Origin: Lepidodermella squamata
Lineage: Eukaryota; Gastrotricha
Reading direction: 5' to 3'
Assembly (NCBI GenBank): GCA_047495785.1
Contig: JBLDXI010000016.1
Coordinates: forward strand, 930,001 to 994,000
Length of the DNA stretch: 64,000 nucleotides
Position numbers and translations under genes: made by a program
The notes under the pieces: generated by a model
The model's database searches: none
Told to the model about the DNA's origin: nothing
What the model saw: only the letters and a program-made list of their open reading frames with translations
Part shown: positions 22,366 to 33,540 of the stretch, piece by piece
How the letters are laid out: every line of letters begins with the position of its first letter
Numbering within the stretch: position 1 is the stretch's first letter

Positions 22366-23414
22366 CTAGAGTTTCTCAACAGGTGGTTGACTAATGGCGG
22401 CGGTATTATGCGGCATCCACGATCGGAACAGTTCAAGCGGTATCGGGAAAATTATCGTCGAATTGTTTTCGGTCGATATGTCGTGAAGTGTTTGCAAGTA
22501 GCGCAGTTGAATGGCACTCGGCGAGTCGCTCATCACATCGGCGGCTTCTTTGAGCGCCCGCGACGCCTTCTGCTCACCCTCCGCGCTAATCACCTTCGCA
22601 CGGGCCTCTCTTGTAGCTTCCGCCTCGGCAGCCTATTAAAATAAACAGATAAATTAATCCAACTTAAAATTTCACGCATACCATGTGGCGTTGCATATCG
22701 AGAGGCAAGCGGACGTCGGTGAGCTCGACTCGTTCCACCTTAATACCCCACGGCTCAGTGCCTTCGTCCAACATGTGGCTCAACGAGTGGGTGATTTGCT
22801 CTCGATCCGACAAAATCTCAGCAAGGCTTTTCATGCCTAGAATTGTCCGAAGTGTGGTAGCGGCTAATAAATGCGTGCTGCGTTCGTAATCTTCGACTTT
22901 GGTGACAGCTACGTCGGCATTGTGGACTCGGTAATACACGACTGAGTCGACTGCGACTGTTACTGAGTCCTTGGTGAGAATTTCCTGGGGTGGGACATCG
23001 AATGTTCGCGTTCGGAGGTCGACTACAGTTATTTTATCGATGCAGGGAAAAACGAAGAACATACCAGGCCCACGAGCACCTCCTTGGATTCGCCTGTTTG
23101 AGAAAAAAAATTCAGAAAATCATAGAAATAATTTCATCTGCCTTCAAAAATCTAGAGTTAACAGTTGTTGTGAAATTGAAAAAATTTAAAATTTAAATTA
23201 TTTTCATAACAAAAAATTCAGAAATAAATAGATTGAAAATTGAAAATTCCGAAAAATGGAAATTATTTTTGAGCAAAATATCTTACCCTAGGCGGAATAA
23301 AACGGCGCGCTCGTATTCCTGAACGATTCGAATGGCACAGAGAAGGGAAAACGGAAGCGTGAAAATGAATAATATAATGGAGCACGCTTTAAGGCAGCAT
23401 TCACCAGCGCCCAT
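22366..23414 (-). CDS. Stomatin-like membrane protein (Band 7/SPFH), three exons
   Basis: Exons 23414-23287, 23093-22682 and 22632-22366 (introns 193 and 49 bp) give 268 residues. The N-terminus is short and Cys-containing, followed by the hydrophobic hairpin (about 12-30). The stomatin signature RIVQEYERAVLFRLGR and the SPFH domain come next, with PCIDKITVVDLRT and VPPQEILTKDSVTVAVD. The helical AAEAEATREARAKVISAEGE segment and a C-terminal oligomerisation region FPIPLELF complete it. Family members form oligomers on the inner face of the plasma membrane and modulate ion channels and cholesterol-rich domains. Length and motif order are normal for stomatins. Confidence 0.92.
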
Positions 23415-24229
23415 ATTCTATGATTTTAAACTCAATTCATGCGATTAAACTGCTGTTTCTGATAATGACCTAGTATATTAAAGGTATAAAGTATTCAAGT
23501 TCTTTCCACTTGAGGTGCATAACTAGCCAGTGTCGCGGCCAGAGTGCGAGCAAAATACTATATAGGGAAATAGGATGATTGAGATACGAATTCGAATGAA
23601 CAGTTAATCGATGATGACCGAACATATGGTATTACTACGGTCAAGTATTACGAATTGAGGTATTTGTTGGTCACCTCAGCACTGGCGTAGTTTATCAGGA
23701 AAAGAAACACTGGTGAGTCATAGCTCGAGTGGTGTTATTCTCGAAGTTTATTCCGTTTATTAGCCTGTATAATCTGATAAAAATCACGGAATAATTTTTA
23801 AATCGCGCATACTCCAGCAAAACTAAGAAAAACATGAATATAAACCGAGGCAGAAGGCAGCGTAAAGTCGCAGTGGATATCAATATCAATTTTAGCACAT
23901 CTGTTGGCTGAGTAAATATTTTCAGAACTTTAAGGCGCATTTCCTAGCTAACAATCCATCATAATCCAACTTGCCGCCATACTACATGTACACGACAAGG
24001 TCTTTTTTCATAGCATCATCAGTCACGTGATCATCATCGCATCATCGCAAACACAACAATAATCGTTCATGACCCAGGTGCGAAATCAATAAATGTAATT
24101 ACCTGCAATTAAGCGCGCACGCACCTCAATAATCGGTTAGGCCCAGACGGGTCGGAATATTTAAATGTTCGAAAAGCACCAGATTGGCCTCAAATCGGTT
24201 AGTATTTTTTCATCGGCCGGAAATTTCAG
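23415..24229. other. Divergent intergenic region
   Basis: About 800 bp between the divergently transcribed stomatin and LGN-repeat genes, so it should hold both promoters. No coding sequence is supported. Confidence 0.5.
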
Positions 24230-26717
24230 ATGTATTTATCTTATATTTTCGTAATACTAACAATCAGCTGTTATCATTCAGGTATATTGCTAAAATAAGA
24301 TCACAACAAGGCTTAAATATTTTTTCTAGCATTTTCAACCGATTTGATTCGCGAGAAAAGAGCGGCGGTCGCACCTTCAAAAGTTGGTTCAACTTTCAAA
24401 GCAGCTTCCACCACAAAATCGGTAGCTACGGGTACTAGCAGCAAACCAAAAGGAAATGAGGTCCCAATCAAGTTAGGCAATGCTCAAGTCTTGCCTAGCT
24501 CCACCCAAAAGCCAGCAAGTTCAATGAAACCAGCTGGTGGAACCACCCAGAAGGCTACATTGGGTGGATCAACGAAAGCTAGCCTGGTTGAAGTCCCGAA
24601 ACTTGGAAATGCCAAGGTACAGGCCGGCTCAACTCCCAAGCCAGTAAGCGCTGGATCATCGATTCGAACTACACCGAACTCGGGTGCTTCGACCAAGGTT
24701 GATATGCCGAAACTTGGAAATGCCCAGGTCGCCTTAGGTTCCACCTCGAAACCAGGTAGTACTCAAAAACAGGCTGGAACCACATCAAGTGGCAAATCTG
24801 CCGGTTCTACTGCTAAACCTTCCAGTGGATCTACTAAACCCAACTCGGCTGAAATTCCGAAAATGGGAAACGCTCATGTATCAGGTACGACTTTGAAACC
24901 AGGCCAAAGCACTCAAAAGGCCGGTGGCAGTACGGCCAAGGCGACAACTGGATCGGGTAAGGCCGGAACTCCTGAAGTTCCGAAACTTGGAAACGCCCAT
25001 TCAGGTTCCAGTCCAGTCCCTGGCAAATCGACCCCACATTCCGGTTCAACTGGCAAAGCTGGTCAAAGCACTGCGAGTGGGTCTAAATCTTCCCCAGCTC
25101 CGTCTGGAGGTTCAACGAAGCATGGATTGCTAGGAAACGCAGCAGCGGCTGGGTCGACAGGGAAATCGGATGAAAAGGCCCATCACTCAACTCCTGCAAT
25201 GGCTAGTTCAGCTAAACAGGGTTCGACCCCGGCTTCACCTTCCAAGGTGACCATTGTTCTAGGAAATCAAGCTGTTTCGAATAATCAAACAAGTGAATCT
25301 GTCAAATCAACTCCGTCAGCGGTTTCAGAAGTGGCTAAATCAACACAAAAAGCAGAAACTGAGGCTCAGAAGAAAGAAACTGTTGCTACGGAATCTCCAA
25401 AGTTGACCCCAGCCACCTCGGCTACAACAGGTAGAATATCAATAAATTTAAATAAATTTAATTTAATTTAAATTCAAAATTCAATATTAATTAGTTAAAT
25501 TAATTGAAAATTTTAATTTTAATTTTAATTTTAATTTTAGAAACGACTACAGCACGCTTGACTTCTGCAGCGACGTCACCAGCACCCGAATCACCCAGTT
25601 TACCGGCCGCCAAGCAAATCCCGATCAAAACCAGTCTAATCCAGAATGATAACAATGGCCTTGGGTCTAACTCATCCGCTGCTGTTGTAGCCGTAATGAT
25701 GGCGCCTAATAATGCGTCTGGGAAGTCTGAACCTATCCTACTCAGCGTCACCAATTTGAACAACACCCGAGACCCACCACCTGTTAGTGCCGCAGCAGCG
25801 GCTGCTGGAACCATGATCGTCGTCGTGAATAACAACAACCTTAGTTCGAACTTATCGTTCATTCCGAAGAATTTCACGAATTTACTACTGGTCGCACCGG
25901 AAAATGACGGGAAATCAAGCGCGACAGATTCAAATTTGCTTAAATTGATCAATTCTACCAGAACTGGCAACGAAAATGGCGTGATTATGATGACGAAGCA
26001 GGAGGCGAAAAATTTGACGAATTTCGTTCAAACGCACCTGGCTGATCTCGCGGCTTCGAAACAGCAAAACGATCAAGGTGAGTTGAAAATTGAAAAATTG
26101 ATTAGAAATTGGACAATTCTTGTGATATTCCAGGATTGAATCAAGCAAAACCTAATTCCCCACTGGAATTGAAAAATCCGAACTCTGGTCAGGCCAATCC
26201 GAGCAGTTCAAGTTCAGTTGTTGTTTTGGGCAACGTTGTTTCAACTAAATCACCATCAATCCCTGGCCCGATTTCTAACCAGCCGTCAATTCCGAGTTCA
26301 ACGCAAAATAATGGATCTCCATCCTTTTCGATCCCTTTGGGTAAAATTGTAATTTTTAAGATTTTATCTTTATTAATGTAATTTATAGGCAAAATAGGAC
26401 AAAACGCTGCTCAAATGCCTAATGTTTCGACTGCTCAGCTTTCGATTCCGGACGTCGAAACACCTGAAGATCAAAGCTTGGAGGATATTGCTCAGCAAGT
26501 TTTAAAATTAAGGCAGCAAAGGGTTCAACTTCGAGTTCTTGGAAACGGCGGAATTTTTCTTCGATTTCCCGGTTCGCAAAATCTCGACAACAACGCAAAA
26601 AGTGAATTCTTCAACTCGGCTGTTACCAGGCGTTACCTTCCAGATTCTGCTGGCAAGCTTGGCAATTCTGCTTCGAATAGTTTCAGTCGATTGATTACAG
26701 CGAAAAAATCAAAATAA
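24230..26717 (+). CDS. Secreted Ser/Thr/Pro-rich protein with repeated LGN motif, five exons
   Basis: Exons 24230-24281, 24330-25430, 25541-26077, 26134-26340 and 26389-26717 (introns 48, 110, 56 and 48 bp, all phase 1) give 741 residues. Exon 1 encodes just a signal peptide (MYLSYIFVILTISCYHS). Soon after comes a dibasic REKR furin-type site. Exons 2-4 are low-complexity Ser, Thr, Gly, Lys and Pro, with the motif PKLGNA or PKMGNA at least five times and further LGN or VLGN repeats up to exon 5. The final 110 residues look globular, with a helix rich in Leu/Gln and a RVLGNGGIFLRFPG segment. I know no family. It could be a mucin-like or matrix protein, or a precursor cut at the basic site. AATAAA occurs at 26865-26870. 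Confidence 0.75.
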
Positions 26718-27351
26718 CTAAGCTTTTCGACAACATTTTGGCTTCAATTCAATAATTTCTTTTATCCATTTTCAGCAACATCAGGCAAGGGAATAAACTC
26801 GGAAAAAATGTATGAAATAATTATTTCCCGTTCTCATTTTACTAAACGATCCAGCCGAGCAAGGAATAAAGAATTTAATAATTGATAATTAATAGCCTCA
26901 GGCTGTCTCTGGTTTTAATATCAAGCTAAAAATGCCTCGCGGTTGTGAGTTTTTCTTTATCTTTAATGAGCTGCTTTTGTCCTCAAGACAACTTGCAAAC
27001 CGGTATGCAAAACAAAACGCTAAGATAAGGCGTCCTAGCTTCCGACGCATTTGTCGCCATTAGTTTCATCACCGTATAAAATTTCCTTATTCATAAAACT
27101 CTTAATGCCTTCAATCTTTTATTGCTCACAATTCTCACCTGGGTCATTCATTTTAATGCATGGAAATTGACGCTTTGAAAGGCTGTCTGTAGTGTTATAA
27201 AACTTCGAAAATGTAGGTCATCAACACAACTATTCAGGTCAAATTCATAAAAGCTACAGCCATTCCCAACAAAATCAAAGGGTTCTCGAGAAATTTCAAA
27301 ATTAAAACAAAACGAAATTTCCCAAATTTTTAAAATTAGCTAAAACAAATA
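26718..27351. other. Intergenic region between convergent genes
   Basis: About 630 bp separating the 3' ends of the LGN-repeat gene and the zinc-knuckle gene. Apart from a polyadenylation signal nothing is recognisable. Confidence 0.5.
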
Positions 27352-28164
27352 TCAGGTCCAGCAGTCTGTAGTAATATGCCCGGTTCTTTTGCATTTATTA
27401 CAAACCGGTACATCAGGACACCGAGATGCTAGGTGGCCAGGCCGGGAACAATTCTCGCAATTTCGCTGCCAACCCCACTGAATGGGCGGTAGAATCGACG
27501 TAGTTGAGCCTTCAAAGTTATTCCTGCGAGCAACAGGCCGATCGTAGGTCAAACCCCGACTAGCATGAACGATTTCCTCGACTTGATTAGCTATGATTGA
27601 ACCCAACGAATAGGCGAAATCGTCGAAATCTAGACTTGCTTGAGTTGCTAAAGCGATGAATCGGCGATTCTCAACATCTCGACTCTTCTTCGATAAATTA
27701 GTCTGAAGTCGAATGATTGATAACAGCCGTTCGCGTTTGTTCATTTCATAACTGTGAGCAATATCTCCCCAGCCATTTATCGCCTGGACGAATTGGCGGC
27801 GAAATTTCGGCAATAGAAGGCCGATTACGCTGCAAATTCGCGGCAGAGTCGGCGAGTTCATTGCGAATTGAATGCAGGCGTCCACGCTTTGAAAGGCCTC
27901 AAGTTGGAAGGCTTCTTGAAGACGTAGCAGGGTTGCTTTCCGCGATTTTCTCGACGGCTCAGCTAGCCGGCGCCAGGCCGATAAAAGGCTGAAAATCATT
28001 GATTTCGTAAAGCCTTCGAATGATTTCTCAACCTGAGAGCTGTAGGCAATTTTTTTGCACGACGATTTTCGCTCTCGATGGTGGGCTGATCTGAACCTAT
28101 CGACGGGTTCGGAGAAGAAAGACAACGTTTCGGCATCTTTCTCTTTCCATATTACCTCCGACAT
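27352..28164 (-). CDS. Protein with two C-terminal CCHC zinc knuckles
   Basis: A single exon of 270 residues. The body (1-225) is helical and basic with Arg/Phe-rich segments and matches no domain I recognise. The C-terminus has two zinc knuckles of spacing C-x2-C-x4-H-x4-C: CENCSRPGHLASRC and CNKCKRTGHITTDC. These bind single-stranded nucleic acid in retroelement Gag proteins and cellular CNBP-type proteins. The order, a helical body followed by two knuckles at the very end and no intron, would fit a domesticated Gag-like gene, but no protease, reverse transcriptase or terminal repeat is nearby. An acceptor-like CTACAG lies 9 nt upstream of the ATG. Confidence 0.7.
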   Translation of the reverse strand: MSEVIWKEKDAETLSFFSEPVDRFRSAHHRERKSSCKKIAYSSQVEKSFEGFTKSMIFSLLSAWRRLAEPSRKSRKATLLRLQEAFQLEAFQSVDACIQFAMNSPTLPRICSVIGLLLPKFRRQFVQAINGWGDIAHSYEMNKRERLLSIIRLQTNLSKKSRDVENRRFIALATQASLDFDDFAYSLGSIIANQVEEIVHASRGLTYDRPVARRNNFEGSTTSILPPIQWGWQRNCENCSRPGHLASRCPDVPVCNKCKRTGHITTDCWT

Positions 28165-29989
28165 TAGGCACAGCTGTAGCTAAGGTGTAGATTTCAATCA
28201 AGGCTGACAAAATGTTTTAAACTGCGCACTCCATGATAGAAACGTAGTGACGATGTACTTGAATTATTGATGGCCCTCTCTGTTCCAATCAATGGATGGT
28301 ATCGATTTCATGGGTTGCGAGGGTCGAACTTAGGCCCTACTCTGGCCTCAATGGATTGATTTAAAAATTAATGACGGCTTTTGATAAAAAAACAAATATT
28401 TTCAATCGATGAAATCGATATTATTTGCGATTCCATTTATGGACAATTTCTTTAATTTTTTTCAATTAAAAAAAAATAATAAATCAAAACTTATTTTTCA
28501 ATTTAAATTGAAAAAAATTCATCAAACCGAATCTCAATTTAATCTGGTGGGCCGGACATTTTCCTATAGTACTTGACTATGATATCTAGTCACGGGTTGC
28601 GGAAGCATAAGGTAAATAGTATTTCTGGCGGCTAAAATCAATAACAATGAACTCGAATGATTGGCATTCATTTGATTTGGCTCTATACACTATATATGAT
28701 ATATTTTTACGAGTGGTTCCGTCCTAGAAATGTCCTTCAACTGTCAATTTTTGTTAGCCAATAGTAACAGCTTTGAGGGTATTGATCGTGTCGGGTATTT
28801 TACCTGGGATTAGTTTTTGGAACACACTCTTTACCACTTCTTAGCAAACTACGTCTTCGTAAGCCGGCTCATATATAATAGTATATTTTCTTCTTGAAAT
28901 CTGAACCGGCCAGGTTTTAGCTTTCATACACAATAAAGCACACGATTCACTGAGTTTTTTGCGCGTAGAAAAAAATTATTACAAAAATGGAGGCGCGACT
29001 TGAGTAAATAATAATCATCATCGAGGCCTGAATTTCTCATTAGCTTTCACAACCTACTCCGCTCCCTAAGTTACGTTTTCCAAAAAAGCACTGTTGTTGC
29101 GCTATTTGACGAAGCGTGAATTCAAAGTTTACCCTGATTACCGATTAATTAGGAAATCTAAACTTTTAAGCAATTCACTTCCTATTTTAACCTTCCGCTT
29201 CATATTTCCGCTGAAATTCACCCTATTCAGTGAATAAGCGGCTTGGCTAATTTAAAAAATTAGACCTCTCGCCAATTTTTAATTTCCTAGGCAAAGTACA
29301 TGTGATGACTTTATATATTGAACAATTGAAAAAAATTAAAATTAATTTAAAAAATTCTCGAAAATGTAGGCAAAAAATGACTTTACTACCCTTCCTCACA
29401 CACAAATAGAATTGCTGCCACATAGAGAACAGTATTTTATTTTAAACGAAGGGGTGATTACGCCCGTATCGGAACCCCACACTGGGGTTGTTTACACTTC
29501 GGGCTACTAATGAGGGAGGGTGAATAGTTTTACGGTTGTGAAACATGTTAGTTCCAACCTCACTTACTCCCTCATTTTCACCGTGGATGAGGCCATCTGG
29601 GCGGTATTTTTATCTGATTTTTTCCCTTCCATACCCTGGTTAGGAAATGAGGGCGAAAGGAAGGACATTACTTACACTCTCCAGTCTTGACGTTGATTTC
29701 ATGTACCTTTAATTTCGCCAAGTTTTTTTTCTATTTTTCTAGTTCAACAGATGATTATTAAAAATGCGCAGTCACGTTGGCCTGCTAAAACGCCACCAAA
29801 ACATTCGTTTTTTTATCGCAGTTTAATTGCTGTCATGAATTGTTTTGAGCCTATTTCTTTCGCATAAACAGCTACATTATTAAATTATAGACCGCAATAG
29901 TGTCCGAAAGTAGAAATGCGCTCTCACCTGTGTCCTATGCTGGTTACATTTAAATCTCATCATTTTCTATAGACTTTAAAGCAGAAAAT
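28165..29989. other. Long divergent intergenic region (1.8 kb)
   Basis: AT-rich sequence separating the divergently transcribed zinc-knuckle and Rho-type genes. I see no coding sequence or structural RNA. Confidence 0.5.
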
Positions 29990-31338
29990 ATGGCAATTTA
30001 CAGCAATGTGAGTCATTCTCCCATTAAATTTGCGGCTATGCACAAGGTAAGCATTTTGAGGCGGAATTTTCCGAAAATTATTAAATTTTTTATAGCCGCA
30101 AGATAACAATGATTTGGTCATCAAATTAGCTGCAGTTGGCGACACTTCAACGGGCAAAACAGCGATGATGAAAACGGTGGCCGATAACCACTACATTGAG
30201 GACTTCTATCTGACCTCGGTTGAAAATTTTAAAATCTCTTTTGATGGTTCGCATCACAAGGGCGTGTTGGATATGCATGATATGCCGAGCCTTCTCGATA
30301 AGGAACACCACGCGCTGCCTATCGATGATGTCGACGTCTTTCTGCTATGTTTTGCTATCGATTCACCGGTCACCTTTGATCACCTTCGAGAACAATTAGT
30401 AGACGAGGTTCGTGGGGAAGTTTTGAAAGACCTAATATTGAATTACAATGTTTTAGACAAAACTACTCATGTTTTTGGAATCTGGAAAATCAGATAAAAT
30501 TCAGAATTGTTTAATTTAAAATTAAAATTTTTACATTTCTTATCACCCAAAATCTAACCCCTCGATTTTATAGCAAAATACCATGCACAAAAGGTGACAA
30601 ATCGCGTTGTCCCAATTGAACCTCCGTTGTCCCATAATTTATGCAAAAAATATTTGCGTAATATTTTTGTACAATATTAGACACATGGATTATCTTACAT
30701 CCGCCATCCACGATTTCATATAAAAAAATTGAATTTACCGGAAAAAACCCGATAGTAATTGGTTCGGTAACTTTCAGTTGGTCCTATTTTCTCCGAATTT
30801 AATTGCTTTTATAGGACACGCTACAGTAATTCTAAGTTAATTTCAGTCAAATTTAAATTTTCACATACCGCTGATTCAGAGCAATCGTGCGCTACATGAA
30901 TTTACTGTTTTCATTCGATTTTTTTCGATAAAAGTCTAAAATATCCATTCATTGCCAAGGGCGGGAATTTGACCATTTTTCCATGAAATTTGTCGAAAAT
31001 TCTTGAAAAATATTTTAACAAAAAACGAGTTTCGAAATTGAAAACTGGGCAAACGATTAAGTTCGTGAATTTTTTATTTTTAGATTCGCAAGCGGATAAA
31101 AAAGCAGCATATTCCTATGGTTCTTGTTGGGCTCAAAAGCGACATTCGAGAAATAAGTTCGAAAAATGAGCAAGGCGTTATCACTCAAGACCAAGCTGTG
31201 AGATTCGCAAAAAGCATCCGTGCAGCTTCCTACGTCGAATGCTCATCGTTAACTGGAAAAGGCGTTCACGAGGTCATCGAAATTGCTCTTAACGCGGCGC
31301 TTAAACAGCGTTTTCGCCAGAGTTGCACACTTTCCTGA
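29990..31338 (+). CDS. Atypical Rho-type small GTPase, three exons
   Basis: Exons 29990-30046, 30096-30407 and 31084-31338 (introns 49 and 676 bp, phase 0) give 207 residues. After a 26-residue N-terminal extension come the P-loop GDTSTGKT and the VDVFLLCFAIDSP strand typical of Rho proteins. Then VLVGLKSDIR (G4), ECSSLTGKGV (G5) and a C-terminal CTLS that reads as a prenylation CaaX box follow. The G3 region is LDMHDMP instead of WDTAGQE, so the Gly and the catalytic Gln are lost. The P-loop positions equal to Ras G12 and G13 are Thr and Ser. Like Rnd or RhoH proteins it is probably unable to hydrolyse GTP efficiently. The Rho insert is shortened. The donor of intron 2 is GTTCGT. Confidence 0.82.
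30715..30835. repeat. Dispersed repeat, family R2 (copy 2, inverted)
   Basis: Lies inside the 676-bp second intron of the Rho-type gene and is the approximate reverse complement of 10600-10765. Confidence 0.5.
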
Positions 31339-31560
31339 ACCTGATGCTGGTTTTCTTGTATACCGCATGCCTAAGCTGCCTCTCCTTGTTATGTTTTCTG
31401 GAAATATTATAATGTACGCGGATAAAATGGCTTACAGCATGATTTTTCTACTGATGCGATATATTTTTCACGCCGCGGCTTAATAAATAATAAAAAGAAT
31501 GATGACCAATGGTTATTACGGCTGCGTAAAATGGGATAAAAAGCTGAATTAATTCAATTA

Positions 31561-32239
31561 GGGCAAAATGCTTTCTACCATCAATTTTGAGACTTTCACT
31601 ATCAAACCGGAAAATTCAAATTTCACTATAAATTTTGGAGTTTTCACCATCAAATTAGGCCTTTCGCCAACAAATGAATGGATTTTCTCACCAAAAAATC
31701 TGAAAATACCCGCTGATTTAGACGAAAGCTGTTCAAAACATAGCCAACCAAGACATAGAGTGCCATATTGTTGGCGCGGACGGAAAAGTCGCATTTGGGA
31801 ATCTTCATGTCAGTTTTGAAGTATAAGTCTTAGTCATGTCAGGTATGAAACATGAAATTCTTTCGTCTTTTATTACTTTATAGTATTACCCTAAAACTGA
31901 CATTGATAGCAGGTTCTAATTCATCAGCGCTAACGATGGCATGAGTTTGGCTATGTCTCGAACAGCTTTCGACTAAAAATCAGCGGGCATTTATCGGATT
32001 CGTTGGAGAGAAAATGCATTTATTTGTTGGCGAAAGTACCTAAATTGATGGCGGTTTCCGTTTCGTTGGCGAAAGCTCCAATTTGATGGTAGCAAACCCG
32101 AAATTGATGGTGAAATTTGAGTTTTCGGGTTTGTTAAATTGATGGTGAAATTTGAGTTTTAGGGTTTGTTAGTGAAAGTCCCAAGTCCCAAAATTGACGG
32201 TGATAACTCTGAATTTGATGTTGAGAAAGCATTTTCCCC
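31561..32239. repeat. Foldback element, copy 2 (family R1)
   Basis: Begins GGGCAAAATGCTTTCT and ends with its near-complement AGAAAGCATTTTCCCC, with long internal inverted arms made of CCATCAA and CCAACAA type units, as in copy 1. Both ends are flanked by TTA, a possible 3-bp target duplication of the kind made by PIF/Harbinger elements. About 680 bp, no transposase. Confidence 0.8.
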
Positions 32240-33540
32240 TTATTTTAAACTGGAGTAAATCGCTTTCCATACTGAACTTCAGCGGATTCGGCCAAATGGT
32301 TAATCGACTGATGAAATATTTTAAAGTTCTAAACTACCACGAGGTAGCTTCTCTCAAAGAGTTACTAAAGCAGTTCGAAAATTAAAGTTTAGGGGTTTAC
32401 CTGTCATAACTGAAACGAGCCAAAATGCTGAAATTAGACGTGGAAACCAGTTGGAACACAGGCTCCCGGCGCGTGGTCCGATGTGGCCAGGATAAAGGTG
32501 GAGTCAACTCGCCGATTCCAATTAAAATCCGCAAAGTTCGAGTGAGTTAATTCATGCAAAACAGGCAAAATCGAACAGATTTCGATGATGAAATCGGACA
32601 AAAATTTGACAATATATAAGGTGGCTTTTCCGGAAAAATACCGGCCAAGGCAGGTTGGATTTCAAAAAGAGGCATAGCCGCATGTTGCTGTAATGTCGCT
32701 GCTGAAACGTCATATTTTCGCTTGTTATTCCTACCAAGAACGATTCATGGCAATTGAGCAGGATTCAGAACAATTTACAGGTGTATTGACGCTTGGGGCT
32801 GAGGATTCTTGATACTTCGAACTGAAATTTCGAACTGGAACCAGAATTCATACTGCGGCATGCGGTTCAAGTTAGCAGCTTTTGATATTATTACTTCAGT
32901 AAACAAAAACGTGAATCACACTACGAAATTTCGCCTATGAATAAATTGTTGTTTCGGTTTATGATTCACAACTGCCAAGGTGTTGAAATGACGTAAACAG
33001 ATGTCCTGGGTAACGTCACCACGTCCAGAATAACTTCCTTTATAGTTTTCATCTCATCAAATGATTCATCGTACTGATTTTTATTCACTAATAATTATCG
33101 TTTAAATTCGCAGTTTCATGTCTGCAGTTTCTAGAACACGCTTTAAATTTGACGTCAAACGATTCGAGAACGTTTCAGGTGCTAAAACGGTTCGTGTAAT
33201 CATTAGTCGGCGGACAATGTTGGTTACAAATTACATCACGAGGCCGATCTTTCTAGATGGAAGTCACAGTGATTAATACATGTTTTTATCTTTCCATCTT
33301 AGACCAGGTGTCAATGCCGCAGGCTAACGCGGGCTAAAACAAAAGAATGCCCACGTCATTAGGTATATACAAGCTAGAAAACATAGACTTACAAACCGTG
33401 AGATAATTATCTTTTTGTTAACCCCGAAAAAAACAAACATTGGCTGAGCCAACAGCCGCGAAGCTATAAAAAGGCGCCAAACCATCCAGTAGGGTTATCA
33501 TTCTACATTTTTTCGAAACAAATCCACAACTTCACTTTGC
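32240..33540. other. Intergenic region upstream of the SLC26 gene
   Basis: About 1.3 kb, with no coding sequence that I can support. A TATAAAA sequence at about 33465-33471, some 70 bp before the SLC26 ATG, is a candidate core promoter element. Confidence 0.45.
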
